A stretch of DNA of 64,000 bases. Source: Brucella cytisi. GTDB taxonomy: Bacteria > Pseudomonadota > Alphaproteobacteria > Rhizobiales > Rhizobiaceae. The notes under the pieces were generated by a model. The model made no database searches, was not told where the DNA came from, and saw only the letters and a program-made list of their open reading frames with translations. This document shows, piece after piece, positions 9,428-20,485 of the stretch. The DNA is taken from positions 451,001 through 515,000 of the forward strand of contig JAAVLQ010000002.1 of NCBI GenBank assembly GCA_012103075.1. The letters are read 5' to 3'. How positions within the stretch are numbered: the first letter of the stretch is position 1; each line of letters opens with the position of its first letter. A program made the position numbers and the translations under genes.

Positions 9428-11010
9428 TCAAAGGAATTTTCCCGGCAGCTTTGGCCGGCGCATGAAGAGTGTTGCGAGCGCTGCAAGAGCAATGGCAAGA
9501 CCGATCATGACGAACATGTCGCTGTAGGCCAGCACGAAAGCCTCCCGTTGAACGGTTGTGGCGAGCATGGCGGTGGCTTGGGCAGTCACCGTCGTCGGAT
9601 CGCTGTTGTGAGCTTCCAGCATGGCTGCGGTTCGGTCGATGCGACCCTGCACATCCGCAGCGCCACGTTCCAGATGCAGGCCAAGCAGATTGGAATGCAG
9701 CTGCTCCTGCATGCGTGTGAATGTACTGACCGCAGCAAGGCCAATGGCTGTGCCAACCGTGCGAACGATATGAACAAGGGAAGCAATCCACGGTATTTCC
9801 CTGACGCTGATGTCTTCCGTTATCAGAACCATCAAGGGTATGGCGGTGAATGGTGCGGCGATGGACTGCACGAACAGCGAAGGCAATATCTGATCCGACG
9901 TCCATAGATGCGTGAGATCGGACAGCATAAGAACGCCTGCGCCGAACAGCATCAGCCCGAAAGCTGCCAGACTGCGCGGATCCATCCGGTAGGCTAGCCA
10001 GCCACGAATGGCGTCAGAGCGATCTGCGGCAAAGCGGAGACCCAGAACATCGTGCCGCTTTCGAGCGCGCGATAGCCCTGAATACGGATCAGGTATTGCG
10101 GCAGCAGATAGGCAGAGGTCATCAGCCCGATGCGCATGGCGAACATCAGGAACAGGCTGAAGCCTATATTGCGTCTGGCAAGCAGACGCGGGCTGACCAC
10201 CGGGTCCGGATGCCGCAATGCATGGATGAGATAAATGCTCAGAAAGAACAGGGCCGAAGCCAGCAGACCCACGATCAATCCCGATCCGAGCCAGTCGAGG
10301 CGATTGCCCTGATCGAGTGCCGTTACCAATGCAGCGAGCCCGAAAGACAGCGCCAGCAGACCAAAACCGTCATGCCTGCGAAAGCGCAGGAATTTGATAG
10401 GATCGTTGGCAAGCCCGTAGGCTCCCGCCAGCAGTGTAAGACTGCCGGGTATGATATTGATCCAGAACAGATATTCCCATGACAGATGAGTAATTACCCA
10501 CCCCTCGATACTGACAGCGAGGTTTGGCGTCAGTGACGAAGCCAGCGCATAGAGCGACAGGCCGTAAAGCCGCAAATGCTGCGGCAGATGCCGCATGATC
10601 ACGGCATAAGCCATCGGCATCAGGATACCTGCACTCAGGCCACGTATCGCCTGAATGCTGATCAGGGTCTGGAGATCGGGACTGAATGGGGCCGCCAAAG
10701 ATGCAATCGTGAAGATGAGTGCTCCGATCATGACCCCGCGAGCGGGCGAGAGGATCGAGCGCAGCCAGACGGCGGATGGTATGGCGGCCACTTCGGCAAC
10801 GACATAAGCCGTCGTCAGCCAGCTCGCCTCATCCATGCCAACACCAAGCGCTCCACGAATATCGGCAAGCCCGATATCGGTGAGGCGCGAGTTCAACAGG
10901 GATGTCGTTGTGCCAAGCAGGACGGCGGCGACGCCGATCAAAGCCCGCATGTCGGGTAGGCTTGTGGGGCGCGATTGGGCAGAACCCTGAACGGTCGTAG
11001 CGGTGGACAT
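9428..11010 (-). CDS. EmrB-like MFS drug efflux transporter (DHA2 family), one frame break
   Basis: About 527 residues with 14 predicted membrane spans, the DHA2 pattern. The N-terminus has DIRGALGVGMDEASWLTTAY and the family motif RGLSAGILMPMAYAVI. The frame breaks near 10000: PFVAG meets TAG, while one base over the protein continues GWLAYRMDPRSLAAFG through to the stop at 9428. It follows the HlyD-type gene on the same strand by 62 bases, giving an EmrA-EmrB pump for hydrophobic toxicants. A real two-piece gene is possible but unlikely, since the break removes no conserved sequence. Confidence 0.85.
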
Positions 11011-11072
11011 GGCTTTTCGGCTCCCGCCGCCTGCCGTCTCAAACGAAGTTTCGCGGCAAGCGGCTCAATTAG

Positions 11073-12224
11073 CTATTTGATGAGACTGGCTGTTGTCTCA
11101 ATGCTCTGGTCTGTATGCACGGTTGCCACGACCGACATGCCCGGGCGAAGCAGTTCGTCGAGTTCACCATTCTGTTCAAGCGCGATGCGCACGCCGACGC
11201 GCTGGGCCACTTTGGTGAAATTGCCGGTCGCGTTGTCCGGTGGCAGCAGGCTGAATTCCGATCCGGTTGCCGGTGACAACCGCTCCACATGACCGCGCAG
11301 TTCCTTGTCCGGGAATGTATCGACCGTCACGCTGACAAGCTGTCCCGGCCTGAACTTAGCCAGCTGCGTTTCCTTGAAATTAGCGACGACATAAAGCTTC
11401 GAGACAGGAACGACGGAAACGAGTTGCGACCCGGCCCGCACATATTGTCCTTCGCGCGCGCCGCTGACACCCACAACGCCATCCATCGGTGCTGTGATAC
11501 GGGTGCGATCCGGTCGATCTGCGCGAGCCGCAATGCAGCCTGCTGATTGGACAGTTCAGCCTGTGCCCGGTCGGATTGGCTTGCCAGAACGTCCAGCTTC
11601 TGACGCTCGGCTGCTATTTCGGCCTGTTTTTCTGCAATCTGCGCTTCGATGCGTTTGACGTCGGCAATCGCGGCTTCCAGCTTTTGCGCTGTCGACCAGC
11701 CGTCTTTCGTCAGAGATGTCTGGCGGCGACCTTCACTGACGACACGCTCGCGGTCGGCGTTGAGCGCCGCCAGTCCGGCTTCCGCCTGCTCGATCAAACG
11801 CTGCTGCAAGGTGATGTTGCTCTGTGCGTTGCGGATTGTGGCCCGGGCGGCGGCTACGCTTGCCTTGGCCTGATCCACCTGTGCCTGATACTGGGTCGGA
11901 TCGATCTGCATCAGCAATTGTCCGATCTTGACGTGCTGGTAATCCTCCACCAGCAGGCGCACGATACGCCCGCCAACCTCAGCGCTGACCGGCGTTGTGT
12001 CGGCACGCAGATAGGCATTGTCGGTCGTCTGGTTGGTCATGCCTGCTACCCAGCTTCCCCAGCCAAGCGGAATGACGATGGCAAGACCGATCCCAGCGAC
12101 AATCACAGATGCGCGGGCAAGGCTGAGATATGTTCGGCGCCGGGCCTTTCCTGCGATTTTGGGGGAGCTCCGGCTTGTCCTTGACTGGAGCTGGCTGCTG
12201 AAAGAGAACAACTGGCTTGTTCAT
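11073..12224 (-). CDS. EmrA-like membrane fusion protein (HlyD family), frame broken twice
   Basis: About 383 residues: a short cytosolic tail (MNKPVVLFQQPAPVKDKPEL), one membrane anchor (ASVIVAGIGLAIVIPLGWGS), the biotinyl-lipoyl half NQTTDNAYLRADTTPVSAEV, a long coiled-coil hairpin, then ITAPMDGVVGV and a beta-barrel. The start at 12224 is preferred to a GTG/ATG 13 bases inside because the frame shift lies in the C/A run at 12155-12165. A second break lies near 11510 (LAQIDR, then DRTRITAPMDG). It pairs with the MFS pump downstream and would link it to an outer-membrane channel not seen here. Confidence 0.85.
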
Positions 12225-12275
12225 AACACGCAGTTCCTGAGTTGATTGTTTGAATCTATACCCGACTGTGAGAAC

Positions 12276-12302
12276 CAAAAGGCGAAGCCGCGGCTTCGCC
12301 TT
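12276..12302 (-). terminator. Rho-independent terminator
   Basis: Perfect inverted repeat AAGGCGAAGCCG/CGGCTTCGCCTT followed, on the minus strand, by TTTTGG. It ends the transcript of the small exported protein before emrA. Confidence 0.7.
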
Positions 12303-12327
12303 CAGTTTTGACATGGGATGAGTATCG

Positions 12328-12585
12328 TTAGTTCTGGAAGCTGGAAGGTGAAGCATCGCCGAAGCGATGTGCCGAGCCGTTCTCTGTGACCTCTTTTGCA
12401 GGAACGATCGCCGCCGTGCTGGTGAAGTCGAGCTTGAGGAACGAAGAGTTCCCATTCCGTCCGGGCAGAACAAATGCCTTGTCCTGTGCGGCCATGGCTT
12501 CCGGCTGGCCGACGAATGGGTTTTCAGCCAGAGCGGCACTGGTGCTGAGAACAATTGCGGTAATAGCAAAAGCGATCTTTTTCAT
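12328..12585 (-). CDS. small exported protein of unknown function
   Basis: 85 residues: a Sec signal peptide (MKKIAFAITAIVLSTSAALA) and a short mature part beginning ENPFVGQPEAMAAQDKAFVL. The start at 12585 has AAGGAGA eight bases before it; longer in-frame starts lack this. It is divergent from the LysR gene and ends in its own terminator. I do not recognise the family, and no catalytic motif is visible. Small secreted proteins of this form are common in Brucellaceae. Confidence 0.7.
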   Translation of the reverse strand: MKKIAFAITAIVLSTSAALAENPFVGQPEAMAAQDKAFVLPGRNGNSSFLKLDFTSTAAIVPAKEVTENGSAHRFGDASPSSFQN

Positions 12586-12695
12586 TTTCTGTCTCCTTGT
12601 GACTTTGTTTTGGCTTGTGAAAATCAAAGCCGTTTGATGGAGCGAATATGGTACGCCCCCTTTCATGATTGAAATGATTTGTTATAATTTGAATT

Positions 12696-13670
12696 ATGAG
12701 CAGGATTCATAATATCGACCTCAATCTGATCCGTGTCTTCAACGCGTTGATGGAAGAGCGGAACGTGACCAAGGCCGGGGAGAGGCTCAATCTCACCCAG
12801 TCGGCGGTCAGTCATGCTCTTGGAAAATTGCGTCAGCTGCTGTCAGATGAACTGTTCGTGCGCGGCCCACAGGGTATGAATCCGACACCACGCGCCGAAG
12901 AGCTGTCGCAGCCGCTGCGTTCGGCTCTTGCTGACATATCGGCAGCACTTTCACCAGTTCAGTTCGATCCCGCCACGGCGGATATGAGCTTTGTGGTTGC
13001 CACTTCCGATTTCTATATCGGCACGCTCTTTCCTGCCGTCATGGAGCGGCTCGAAAAGGAAGCGCCGGGCATCCGGCTTTGGCTTCGATTGTTCAATGAT
13101 CTCAATCTGGTCGAAGAGCTGGATCGCGGAACCCTGCATCTCGTTGTCGGTGCTTTCGGACGCGTTCCCAGCCGTTTCAGGCGGGAGCCACTGGTATCCG
13201 TCGATAATGTCTGGATCATGCGCAAGGGCCATCCGGCTTCTTCCGGCCCGCTGACAATTGAAACACTCGGGCAGTATCCGCATATTGACGTCTTGTTGTC
13301 AGGTCGTGCGGCAATGGAAGCTGCCGGCATGCAAGAGCAGGAAGGCCTTGAGCGAGCGTTTGTAACCAGCAATCCGCCATTTCTTGAGGGGCTGCTACGG
13401 GAGGTCGGTCTGTCACGCCGTATTGGCGCAACGGTTTCCCTCATTCTTGCCGTACCGCCGCTTGTCGCGGCGACCAATATGATCGCCCTGTTACCGCGCA
13501 GTGTCGCGGAAACCTACAAAGATACTTACGGTCTCGTTCTGCATGAGGCGCCCTATCCGTTGCCAGCCACTCAGATCAACATGCTGTCGCACAATACTTT
13601 CGGGGCGCATCCGGCTGTTGCCCGGCTGCGTTCTGTTCTGCGCGAAGCGATAACAGCTTCCCAAGCCTGA
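12696..13670 (+). CDS. LysR-family transcriptional regulator
   Basis: 324 residues. The N-terminal helix-turn-helix reads NLIRVFNALMEERNVTKAGE, then LNLTQSAVSHALGKLRQLLS, a strong LysR signature; the rest is a periplasmic-binding-like effector domain. It is divergent from the small exported protein (110 bases apart), which it may control together with itself. The frame is intact. The NodD/SyrM-type pattern DELFVRGPQGMNPTPRAEEL is seen; the effector is unknown. Confidence 0.9.
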   Translation: MSRIHNIDLNLIRVFNALMEERNVTKAGERLNLTQSAVSHALGKLRQLLSDELFVRGPQGMNPTPRAEELSQPLRSALADISAALSPVQFDPATADMSFVVATSDFYIGTLFPAVMERLEKEAPGIRLWLRLFNDLNLVEELDRGTLHLVVGAFGRVPSRFRREPLVSVDNVWIMRKGHPASSGPLTIETLGQYPHIDVLLSGRAAMEAAGMQEQEGLERAFVTSNPPFLEGLLREVGLSRRIGATVSLILAVPPLVAATNMIALLPRSVAETYKDTYGLVLHEAPYPLPATQINMLSHNTFGAHPAVARLRSVLREAITASQA

Positions 13671-13688
13671 CTCATCAGAAATGACAAA

Positions 13689-13712
13689 AACGCCGGGCTA
13701 TAACCCGGCGTT
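13689..13712. terminator. bidirectional terminator
   Basis: Hairpin AACGCCGGG-CTATAA-CCCGGCGTT with A-rich bases on one side and a TTCTCTTCT tract on the other. It sits between the convergent LysR and isochorismatase-type genes and can stop both. Confidence 0.75.
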
Positions 13713-13771
13713 CTCTTCTGCAACGTTCCAACCGACAAGCAAAGTTCGCTTACCGAAATTGTCGCGGCGGC

Positions 13772-14398
13772 TTATTTGCCGGATGCCATCGTGTTGTAGC
13801 TGGTGATCAGGTTGCGATAATCTGGAATGTGGTTTGCAAACAGCGTACCCAGACCTTCAATATCGTTGCGCCAGTCGCGATGCAGTTCACAGGCAACGCC
13901 GAACCAGTCATCAGCTGCACACCGGCTGCACTCATGCGGTCCCATGCCGAATGGCGGGTCACTTCATTGAAGGTGCCCGACGCATCAGTGACGACAAAGA
14001 CGTCGAAACCGGCTTCGATAGCGGACAATGCCGGGAAAGCCACGCAGACTTCGGTCACGACACCAGCGATGAGCAACTGCTTCTTGCCGGTAGCCTTCAC
14101 CGCCTTGACGAATTCCTCATTGTCCCGTGGCGTTGATCTGGCCGGGGCGAGCGATATAAGGCGCATCGGGGAATGTTTCCTTCAGCTCCGGCACCAATGG
14201 GCCATTCGGGCCGTTTTCAAAACTGGTGGTCAGAACAGTCGGCAGTTTGAAATACTTGGCGAGATCGGCCAGCGCCAGCACATTGTTCTTGAATTTGTCC
14301 GGGTCGAAATCCCGTACCAGCGACAGCAGACCGGTCTGGTGATCGACGAGAAGAACAGCAACATCATCCTTGTTGAGGCGTACATATGGCTTGGTCAT
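13772..14398 (-). CDS. isochorismatase-family hydrolase (YcaC-like), frame broken twice
   Basis: About 208 residues. The Asp of the catalytic triad lies in VAVLLVDHQTGLLSL and the nucleophile Cys in LIAGVVTEVCVAFPAL. Breaks lie near 14130 (GQINA, then DNEEFVKAVKAT) and near 13910 (QLM, then WFGVACELHRDWRND). The corrected end is ITSYNTMASGK with a TAA at 13772. It is a clear relative of the gene at 17519-18199 (shared PNGPL and KATGKK/KATGRK stretches), so this region holds two paralogues. It would hydrolyse a small amide, ester or enol ether; the substrate is unknown. The LysR gene at 14546 is divergent from it. Confidence 0.85.
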
Positions 14399-14545
14399 CG
14401 ACGTTTCCTTTCAGGAAGTCAGAGGATAGATCGCCACCCGTATATTCGTGTAACGTTTGGCGTTGGTGGAATGAATGAAAGCTATCCCGGCAACGAAAAG
14501 CGCAAAAGATTGTCAAAATCGACGCTGCGTTCTATTAATGGAACG

Positions 14546-15464
14546 ATGGAAGACCTGAACGACCTCTATTACTTTGTGCAGGTGGTTGATCATGGCGGCT
14601 TCGCGCAGGCAGGCCGCGCCATCGGCCTGCAAAAAATCGAAACTGAGCCGCCGTATCGCGATTCTGGAGGAGCGGCTGGGCGTCCGCCTAATCCAGCGCT
14701 CGTCGCGCCATTTTTCCGTTACCGATATCGGACGTGAATATTACCGCCGCTGTCTGGCAGTTCTGGTTGAAGCGGAAGCTGCCACTGCTTTCATCGCGCA
14801 ACATCGCGACGAGCCGCAAGGCGTGGTTCGGTTAAGCTGCCCGACAGCGCTGATTTCATTCCAGTTCGGGGCGTTGTTTGCCAAGTTTCTCACAGCCTAT
14901 CCGAAGGTGGACCTGCATCTGGAAAGCACCAACCGCCGTGTTGACGTGATCGGCGAACGTTTCGATGTTTCCATCCGCGTGCGGTTTCCGCCGCTGGAGC
15001 AAACCGACCTTCTGATGCGCAAACTGGACGACAGTTCGCAGTATCTGGTCGCGCGGCCGGGCTTCCTCAATGAACCTGTGACCACACCGGCTGATCTGGT
15101 GGGGCTACCAAGCCTTGCATGGACATCAGCCTCCCATAATTATGAATGGCGGCTTGAGAAGCACAATGGCGAGCGCGCCGTCATTCCGCACCGTCCCCGC
15201 TTCCTGACTGACGACATGGCTGCCTTGCGCGATGCCGCGCTCGACGGTGCCGGGATCGTGCAGCTGCCAACCATGATGATCTGGCGTGACCTTGCCGCAG
15301 GCACATTGGTGCCTGTCTTGCCCGAATGGCGCCCGGCCGCGGGTATCGTCCATGCTGTATTTCCATCCAGACGTGGCTTGCTGCCTTCGGTGCGTACCCT
15401 GATCGACTTTCTGGCGCGGGAATGTGCCGTTCAGCGCAAGGCCATCGACGAAACTATTCTTTAG
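14546..15464 (+). CDS. LysR-family transcriptional regulator, one frame break
   Basis: About 305 residues. MEDLNDLYYFVQVVDHGGFA then AGRAIGLQ ends in an A6 run (14631-14636); one A fewer restores KSKLSRRIAILEERLGVRLI, the normal second half of the LysR helix-turn-helix. The effector domain has LHLESTNRRVDVIGERFDVS, nearly identical in form to that of the next LysR gene, so the two are related. It is divergent from the isochorismatase-like gene at 13772 and probably regulates it. Confidence 0.88.
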
Positions 15465-15503
15465 CCAGCGGTAGACGATACGTCGGAGAAGGTCTCTGGG
15501 TCG

Positions 15504-16416
15504 TCATGACCTGTGTTCGCTTGCGGATAAAGCGGCATACTCTTCGACCAAAAAATCGAGAAGCGCGCGCACCGAAGGCAGCGGGCCACGCCGCGAGGGA
15601 AAGGCAGCATGGATGATGCCGCTGCGGGGTACCCAGTCGGGCAGAAGATCAATCAACCGCCCAGCCTTTATATCATCCCGGACAACCATTGTGGGAAACT
15701 GGCAAACGCCGATGCCTTGAAGAGCGGCCAGCCGCAGCGCAACCATATCTTCCGTGATCAGCAGCGGTTGATAGGGAATTTCAGCCGTCGTGCCGTTCGG
15801 ACCAAGCAGGTTCCATTCAAAACTGTTGTGGGATGATCCCCGTGCAAAGGCCGGGCATGTCGACGAGGTCGGCGGGGACGGCGTTGCATCCCTCCTGACG
15901 AATACAGGGCTTGCCACCAGTCGTTGCTCGCTTTCCGCCAGCTTGCGGATGACGAGATCGCTATCCTCGAGCGGTGGAAAGCGGACGCGGATCGCGAGAT
16001 CGAAGCCTTCGCGGATAACATCCACGCGCCGGTTTGTGCTTTCCAGATGTATTTTCACCTTTGGGTAGCGCGCCATGAAACGGGCGATCATCTCACCGAC
16101 ACGAAATAAATGACCGATGCCGGGCAACTCACGCGCACCGTGCCTTGCGGTTCCGTGCGCATTCTGTCGATCACATCCAGTGCGGCATCGGCCTCAACCA
16201 TCATCGCCAGACAATGGCGATAAAATTCCCCGCCGATATCTGTCACGGCAAATTGTCGGGTGGTGCGCTGGATAAGCCTGACACCGAGATCATTTTCCAG
16301 CAGGGCGATCCGGCGGCTTAGCCCGAGCGCGGCATATCCAGTTTTCGGGACGCAGCGGAAAAGCCGCCTTGCTCCACGACTTCCACATAAAGCCGCATAT
16401 CGTTGAGATCAGCCAT
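15504..16416 (-). CDS. LysR-family transcriptional regulator, several frame breaks
   Basis: About 303 residues, paralogous to the LysR protein at 14546 (shared HLESTNRRVDVI and VRFPPLE). Start MADLNDMRLYVEVVEQGGFS at 16416. The frame breaks near 16322 (LDMPRSG, then LSRRIALLENDLGVRLIQRT), near 16122 (VRVSCP, then GIGHLFRVGEMIARF) and in a compensated pair near 15860-15890. Read through these the protein is complete to the stop at 15504. It is divergent from the pirin gene and likely controls pirin and the following isochorismatase-like gene. Confidence 0.85.
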
Positions 16417-16556
16417 GGCCGGGCCTTTCATTGTCCTGTTTTCAGGACAGTATAGCCTGAACTTCGATCTACCGGTCAATTTGTTCCAGATTTATTTTGC
16501 TCTCAGACAGTCAATTCAGTGTCCGCAAGGCAACGAAATAAATCGGGAAGATCGAG

Positions 16557-17423
16557 ATGAGACAGGTTATCGGCATTTACAGCAGCTCATCGCCCCATTG
16601 GGTGGGTGATGGATTTCCGGTTCGCTCCATGGTTTCCCATGCGACAATGGGCGAACACATCAGTCCCTTCTTGCATCTTGATTATGCCGGGCCGGAACAG
16701 TTTGCACCCACGGCAACCCCGCGCGGTGTTGGCAGCCATCCCCATCGCGGTTTTGAAACCGTGACCATTGTCTATCAGGGCGAAGTTGAACATCGCGATT
16801 CCACTGGAAGCGGAGGCATGATCGGTCCCGGTGATGTACAATGGATGACTGCTGCCGCCGGGATTTTGCACGAGGAGCGCCATTCGAAGGCGTTTACCGA
16901 ACAGGGAGGCACGCTGGAAATGGTGCAGCTCTGGGTCAACCTGCCTGCCAAGGACAAGTCCGCGCCCGCCGCTTACCAGACGGTGCTCGATCGGGATATT
17001 CCGACCGTGGCCCTGCCGGATGAAGCTGGAATTGTCCGTGTCATAGCCGGGAACTATGCCGGACATGCCGGACCAGCACGCACCTTCACGCCGATTGATC
17101 TATGGGACCTGCGCCTGAAACAGGGCGGAAGCGTTGTGTTTGATCTTCCCGATCAACATACGACCGGCCCGGCAATCTTGCGCGGAACGATCACCGTCAA
17201 CGGCAACAGATCGGCACGGGATGCGCAATTCGTTCTGCTCGACCGAAAAGGTGGAAGTTTCGAGGTTACGGCTGACAGCGACGCAACCGTCCTTCTGCTG
17301 AGCGGCGAACCGCTTGAAGAGCCCGTCGCCATGCGTGGCCCTTTCGTCATGAACACAAATGAAGAATTGCAGGATGCTTTCGCGGATTTCCGAACAGGGA
17401 AATTCGGCACCATTCCTGCCTAA
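16557..17423 (+). CDS. pirin-family protein
   Basis: 288 residues, a double-cupin protein. The metal site is visible in the N-terminal cupin: GSHPHRGFETVTIVYQGEVE (two His) and GILHEERH (His and Glu). C-terminal pirin domain: FEVTADSDATVLLLSGEPLE then EPVAMRGPFVMNT. Some bacterial pirins have quercetin 2,3-dioxygenase activity, others bind regulators; which applies is not told here. It lies 96 bases before the second isochorismatase-like gene on the same strand. The frame is intact. Confidence 0.92.
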   Translation: MRQVIGIYSSSSPHWVGDGFPVRSMVSHATMGEHISPFLHLDYAGPEQFAPTATPRGVGSHPHRGFETVTIVYQGEVEHRDSTGSGGMIGPGDVQWMTAAAGILHEERHSKAFTEQGGTLEMVQLWVNLPAKDKSAPAAYQTVLDRDIPTVALPDEAGIVRVIAGNYAGHAGPARTFTPIDLWDLRLKQGGSVVFDLPDQHTTGPAILRGTITVNGNRSARDAQFVLLDRKGGSFEVTADSDATVLLLSGEPLEEPVAMRGPFVMNTNEELQDAFADFRTGKFGTIPA

Positions 17424-17518
17424 TCCATTCCCCTCGGTGTCAGTATGAACCACGGGTATCCCCGGACCGGAAATGCTTTCGGCCCTGAATACGTCAAGCC
17501 TGAAGAAGGAGACTTAAA

Positions 17519-18199
17519 ATGAGCAGCCCAGCTAACTTTAATGGCCAGCGTCCGGTTATCGACCCCAACGACGCCGTCATGCTTCTGATCGACCATCAGA
17601 GCGGCCTGTTTCAGACCGTCGCAGACATGCCGATGCCTGTTTTGCGCAATCATGCGACCGCGCTTGCCAAGATGGCCACGCTGACCAAGATGCCGGTTAT
17701 CACCACGGCATCCGTGCCGCAGGGCCCCAATGGTCCGCTGATCCCCGAGATTCATGAGAACGCCCCTCATGCCAAATATGTAGCGCGCCGCGGCGAGATC
17801 AACGCATGGGACAATCCGGATTTCGTTGCTGCCGTGAAGGCTACGGGCCGCAAGACCCTGATCATCGCAGGCACCATTACCAGCGTTTGCATGGCCTTCC
17901 CGGCAATCAGTGCCGTTCAGGATGGTTACAAGGTTTTCGCCGTGGTGGACGCATCCGGAACCTATTCCAAGATGGCGCAGGAAATTACGCTCGCTCGTGT
18001 TGTTCAGGCCGGTGTCGTGCCGATGGATACGGCTGCGGTGGCTTCGGAACTCCAGAAGACATGGCATCGTGACGATGCGCAGGAATGGGCCAATGTCTAC
18101 ACCAAGATTTTCCCTCCCTACCAGCTTCTCATCGAAAGCTACTTGAAGGCGCAGGAAGTCGAAAAGAACCACGAACAGCTCGATTCACAGCGTGGCTGA
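17519..18199 (+). CDS. isochorismatase-family hydrolase
   Basis: 226 residues, intact. The Asp of the triad is in [16 protein letters not shown] and the Cys in [21 protein letters not shown] strong GAAGGAG site precedes the start. It is longer at the C-terminus than its paralogue at 13772 (extra helix [15 protein letters not shown]). The pirin-hydrolase pairing suggests joint handling of an aromatic or quinone-like compound; that is inference from gene order. Confidence 0.9.
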   Translation: MSSPANFNGQRPVIDPNDAVMLLIDHQSGLFQTVADMPMPVLRNHATALAKMATLTKMPVITTASVPQGPNGPLIPEIHENAPHAKYVARRGEINAWDNPDFVAAVKATGRKTLIIAGTITSVCMAFPAISAVQDGYKVFAVVDASGTYSKMAQEITLARVVQAGVVPMDTAAVASELQKTWHRDDAQEWANVYTKIFPPYQLLIESYLKAQEVEKNHEQLDSQRG

Positions 18200-18218
18200 T
18201 TGTGACCAAAATACAAAA

Positions 18219-18241
18219 GGGCGGCAGGTTAACTGCCGCCC
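18219..18241. terminator. bidirectional terminator
   Basis: Hairpin GGGCGGCAG-GTTAA-CTGCCGCCC, with AAAA before it and CTTCTTCTT after. It separates the convergent isochorismatase-like gene and glycerol transporter operon. Confidence 0.8.
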
Positions 18242-18361
18242 TTCTTCTTGTCCTCAAGTTGATATGAAAACCGCATTGCGCAATGAATGTACGCAATGCT
18301 TTTCAATCATTCAGCCTGTCGTGTCATCCCACGGATTTCCCGACAGTTTTATGCGCAAGGC

Positions 18362-20083
18362 TTACTTCTGCCAGCTCTTGACCAGTTCATCGTAATTGAC
18401 CGTAACCGGCTTTTCTTTTTCGTTCTCGATCTTCAGTTGAGGAGCGAGGTTGCCCTTGGAAACGGCATCCTTGTTCCAGTACTCGATGTCATGTTCCTCG
18501 GCGAGCTTCGGTCCAATGTCGCCCTGTACCCCCGCACGTTCCAGACGCGAGAGAACTTTTTCTGTTCGGCGCAAAGTGAATCCATCGCTTCCTGTGCCGT
18601 TTTTGCACCCGACGATGCATCGCCGATCGCCTGCCACCAGAGCTGAGCCAGCTTTGGATAGTCAGGCACGTTGGTGCCGGTTGGCGACCACTGGACGCGG
18701 GCCGGCGACCGATAGAACTCGACCAGACCGCCGAGCTTCGGTGCCCGATCCGTGAAGCTCTGATGATGGATGGATGAGTCGCGGATGAAGGTCAGACCCA
18801 CATGGCTCTTTTTCACATCGACCGTCTTGGACGTCACGAACTGCGCATAGAGCCGGGGCAGCCTTGGCCCGGTCATCCGGGGTGGACTTCATGAGGGTCC
18901 GGGAACCCACGTCCTGATAGCCAAGCTTCATGCCGTCCTTCCAGTAGACGCCATGCGGGGAGGGGGCAACACGCCATTTCGGCGTGCCATCCTCGTTCAC
19001 GACGGGCAGGCCGGGCTTGGCCATATCGGCAGTGAAAGCCGTGTACCAGAAAATCTGCTGGGCGATGTTGCCTTGCGACGGAACCGGGCCGGATTCGGAG
19101 AAGGTCATGCCTTGAGCTTCTGCCGGAGCATAGGCCTTGATCCAGTCGAGATATTTCTGGATGGCGTAGACCGAAGCTGGTCCATTGGTGTCGCCGCCGC
19201 GGGCTACGCATGAGCCGACCGGACGCGACTGTTCATCAACCTTGATACCCCATTCATCGACCGGCAGACCGTTTGGCAGTCCCTTGTCACCGTTGCCAGC
19301 CATGGAAAGCCACGCATCGGTAAAACGCCAGCCGAGAGACGGGTCCTTCTTGCCATAGTCCATATGGCCGTAGACCTTTTGCCGTCGACATCGCGACCGG
19401 TGAAGAACTCGGCGATGTCCTCATAGGCAGACCAGTTGACCGGTACGCCAAGATCGTAGCCGTACTTGGCCTTGAAGTCGGCCTTGTTCTTCTCGTCGTT
19501 GAACCAGTCGTAGCGGAACCAATAGAGGTTTGCGAACTGCTGGTCGGGAAGCTGGTAGAGCTTCTTGTCCGGAGCCGTCGTGAACTTGCTGCCGATGAAA
19601 TCGTCCAGATCGAGGCCCGGATTGGTGACATCCTTGCCTTCATTGGCCATGAAGTCGGTGAGGTTGCGGACCTGCTGATAGCGCCAGTGCGTGCCGATCA
19701 GATCAGGTCGTTGACCCAGCCGTCATAAAGATTCTGGCCGGTCTGCATCTGGGTCTGAATTTTTTTCGACGACGTCGCCTTCCTGAATAAGGTCATGCGT
19801 GACCTTGATGCCGGTGATGGCGGTAAATGCGGGCGCCAGCACCTTCGATTCATAATCATGGGTGGTCAGCGATTCCGAAACGACCTTGATATCCATGCCC
19901 CGGAAAGGCTTGGCCGCATCGATGAACCACTGCATTTCCTTTTTCCTGATCGGCGCGCGACAGGGATGAAAGGTCGCCAATTTCCTTGTCGAGAAATTGC
20001 TTCGCCTCATCCATTCCCGCTGAAGCTGCACCTGTCATTGCCAGCACGATAAGTGCTGTAGTCGTCATTAGATGCCGTCGCAT
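18362..20083 (-). CDS. glpV: glycerol-type ABC transporter substrate-binding protein, many frame breaks
   Basis: Periplasmic binding protein of about 573 residues, with a signal peptide (TTTALIVLAMTGAASAG) and a start at 20083 preceded by GGGAGGA. In its pieces one reads FIDAAKPFRGMDIKVVSESL, GLPVDEWGIKVDEQSRPVGS and, at the C-terminus, KPVTVNYDELVKSWQK. At least six one-base breaks are seen (near 19940, 19760, 19710, 19380, 18880 and 18555), several in A runs such as GAAAAAGG. This large binding protein next to a DUF2160 gene, two permeases and two ATPases matches GlpV of the Rhizobium leguminosarum glycerol transporter. Glycerol is therefore the likely ligand. Confidence 0.8.
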
Positions 20084-20187
20084 GTTGATCCTCCCAAAGC
20101 TTGCGAGTGCATTGCATATCGACTTCCGGGCGCGGTTTGTCCCCGAGCCCATTTTGCGCGGAGCGGAAGGTTTCCGCTCCGGATTTC

Positions 20188-20485
20188 TCACACAAAGCGG
20201 AATACGCCGATGGCGTAGACCACTGAAATGGCAAGAGCCCACCAGAGGTTCGGACCAACCAGCCCGAGCCATGCCAGATTGATGAATGCGCTGCCGAGGA
20301 GCGAGATAAACAGGCGGTCGCCACGTGTTGTCTCGAAGCGCAGGATACCGTTGCGCGGCGAGCCGCCGGGCGAGATATATTCCCACACGCCCATGCCCAG
20401 CAGCAGAAATGCTATGGCGCAGAAAAATGCCGCCGTCTGCGGTCCGGGCCATCCATGAAAAGTCGGGCATATGAAACATCGTCAT
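20188..20485 (-). CDS. glpU: DUF2160 small membrane protein (GlpU-like), one frame break
   Basis: About 98 residues with three hydrophobic segments: FFCAIAFLLLGMGVWEY, then the polar PGGSPRNGILRFETTRGDRL, then LAWLGLVGPNLWWALAISVV ending VFRFV. The ATG overlaps the stop of the preceding permease (ATGA), so it is coupled to it. The frame breaks near 20448 (SWMA, then GPQTAAFF). GlpU is found only in this glycerol transporter type; its role is unknown. Confidence 0.8.

Noticed and set aside
13807..14398. Split isochorismatase genes as two real proteins
   Set aside because: The paralogue at 17519 aligns across both pieces, so one gene with breaks is the better reading.
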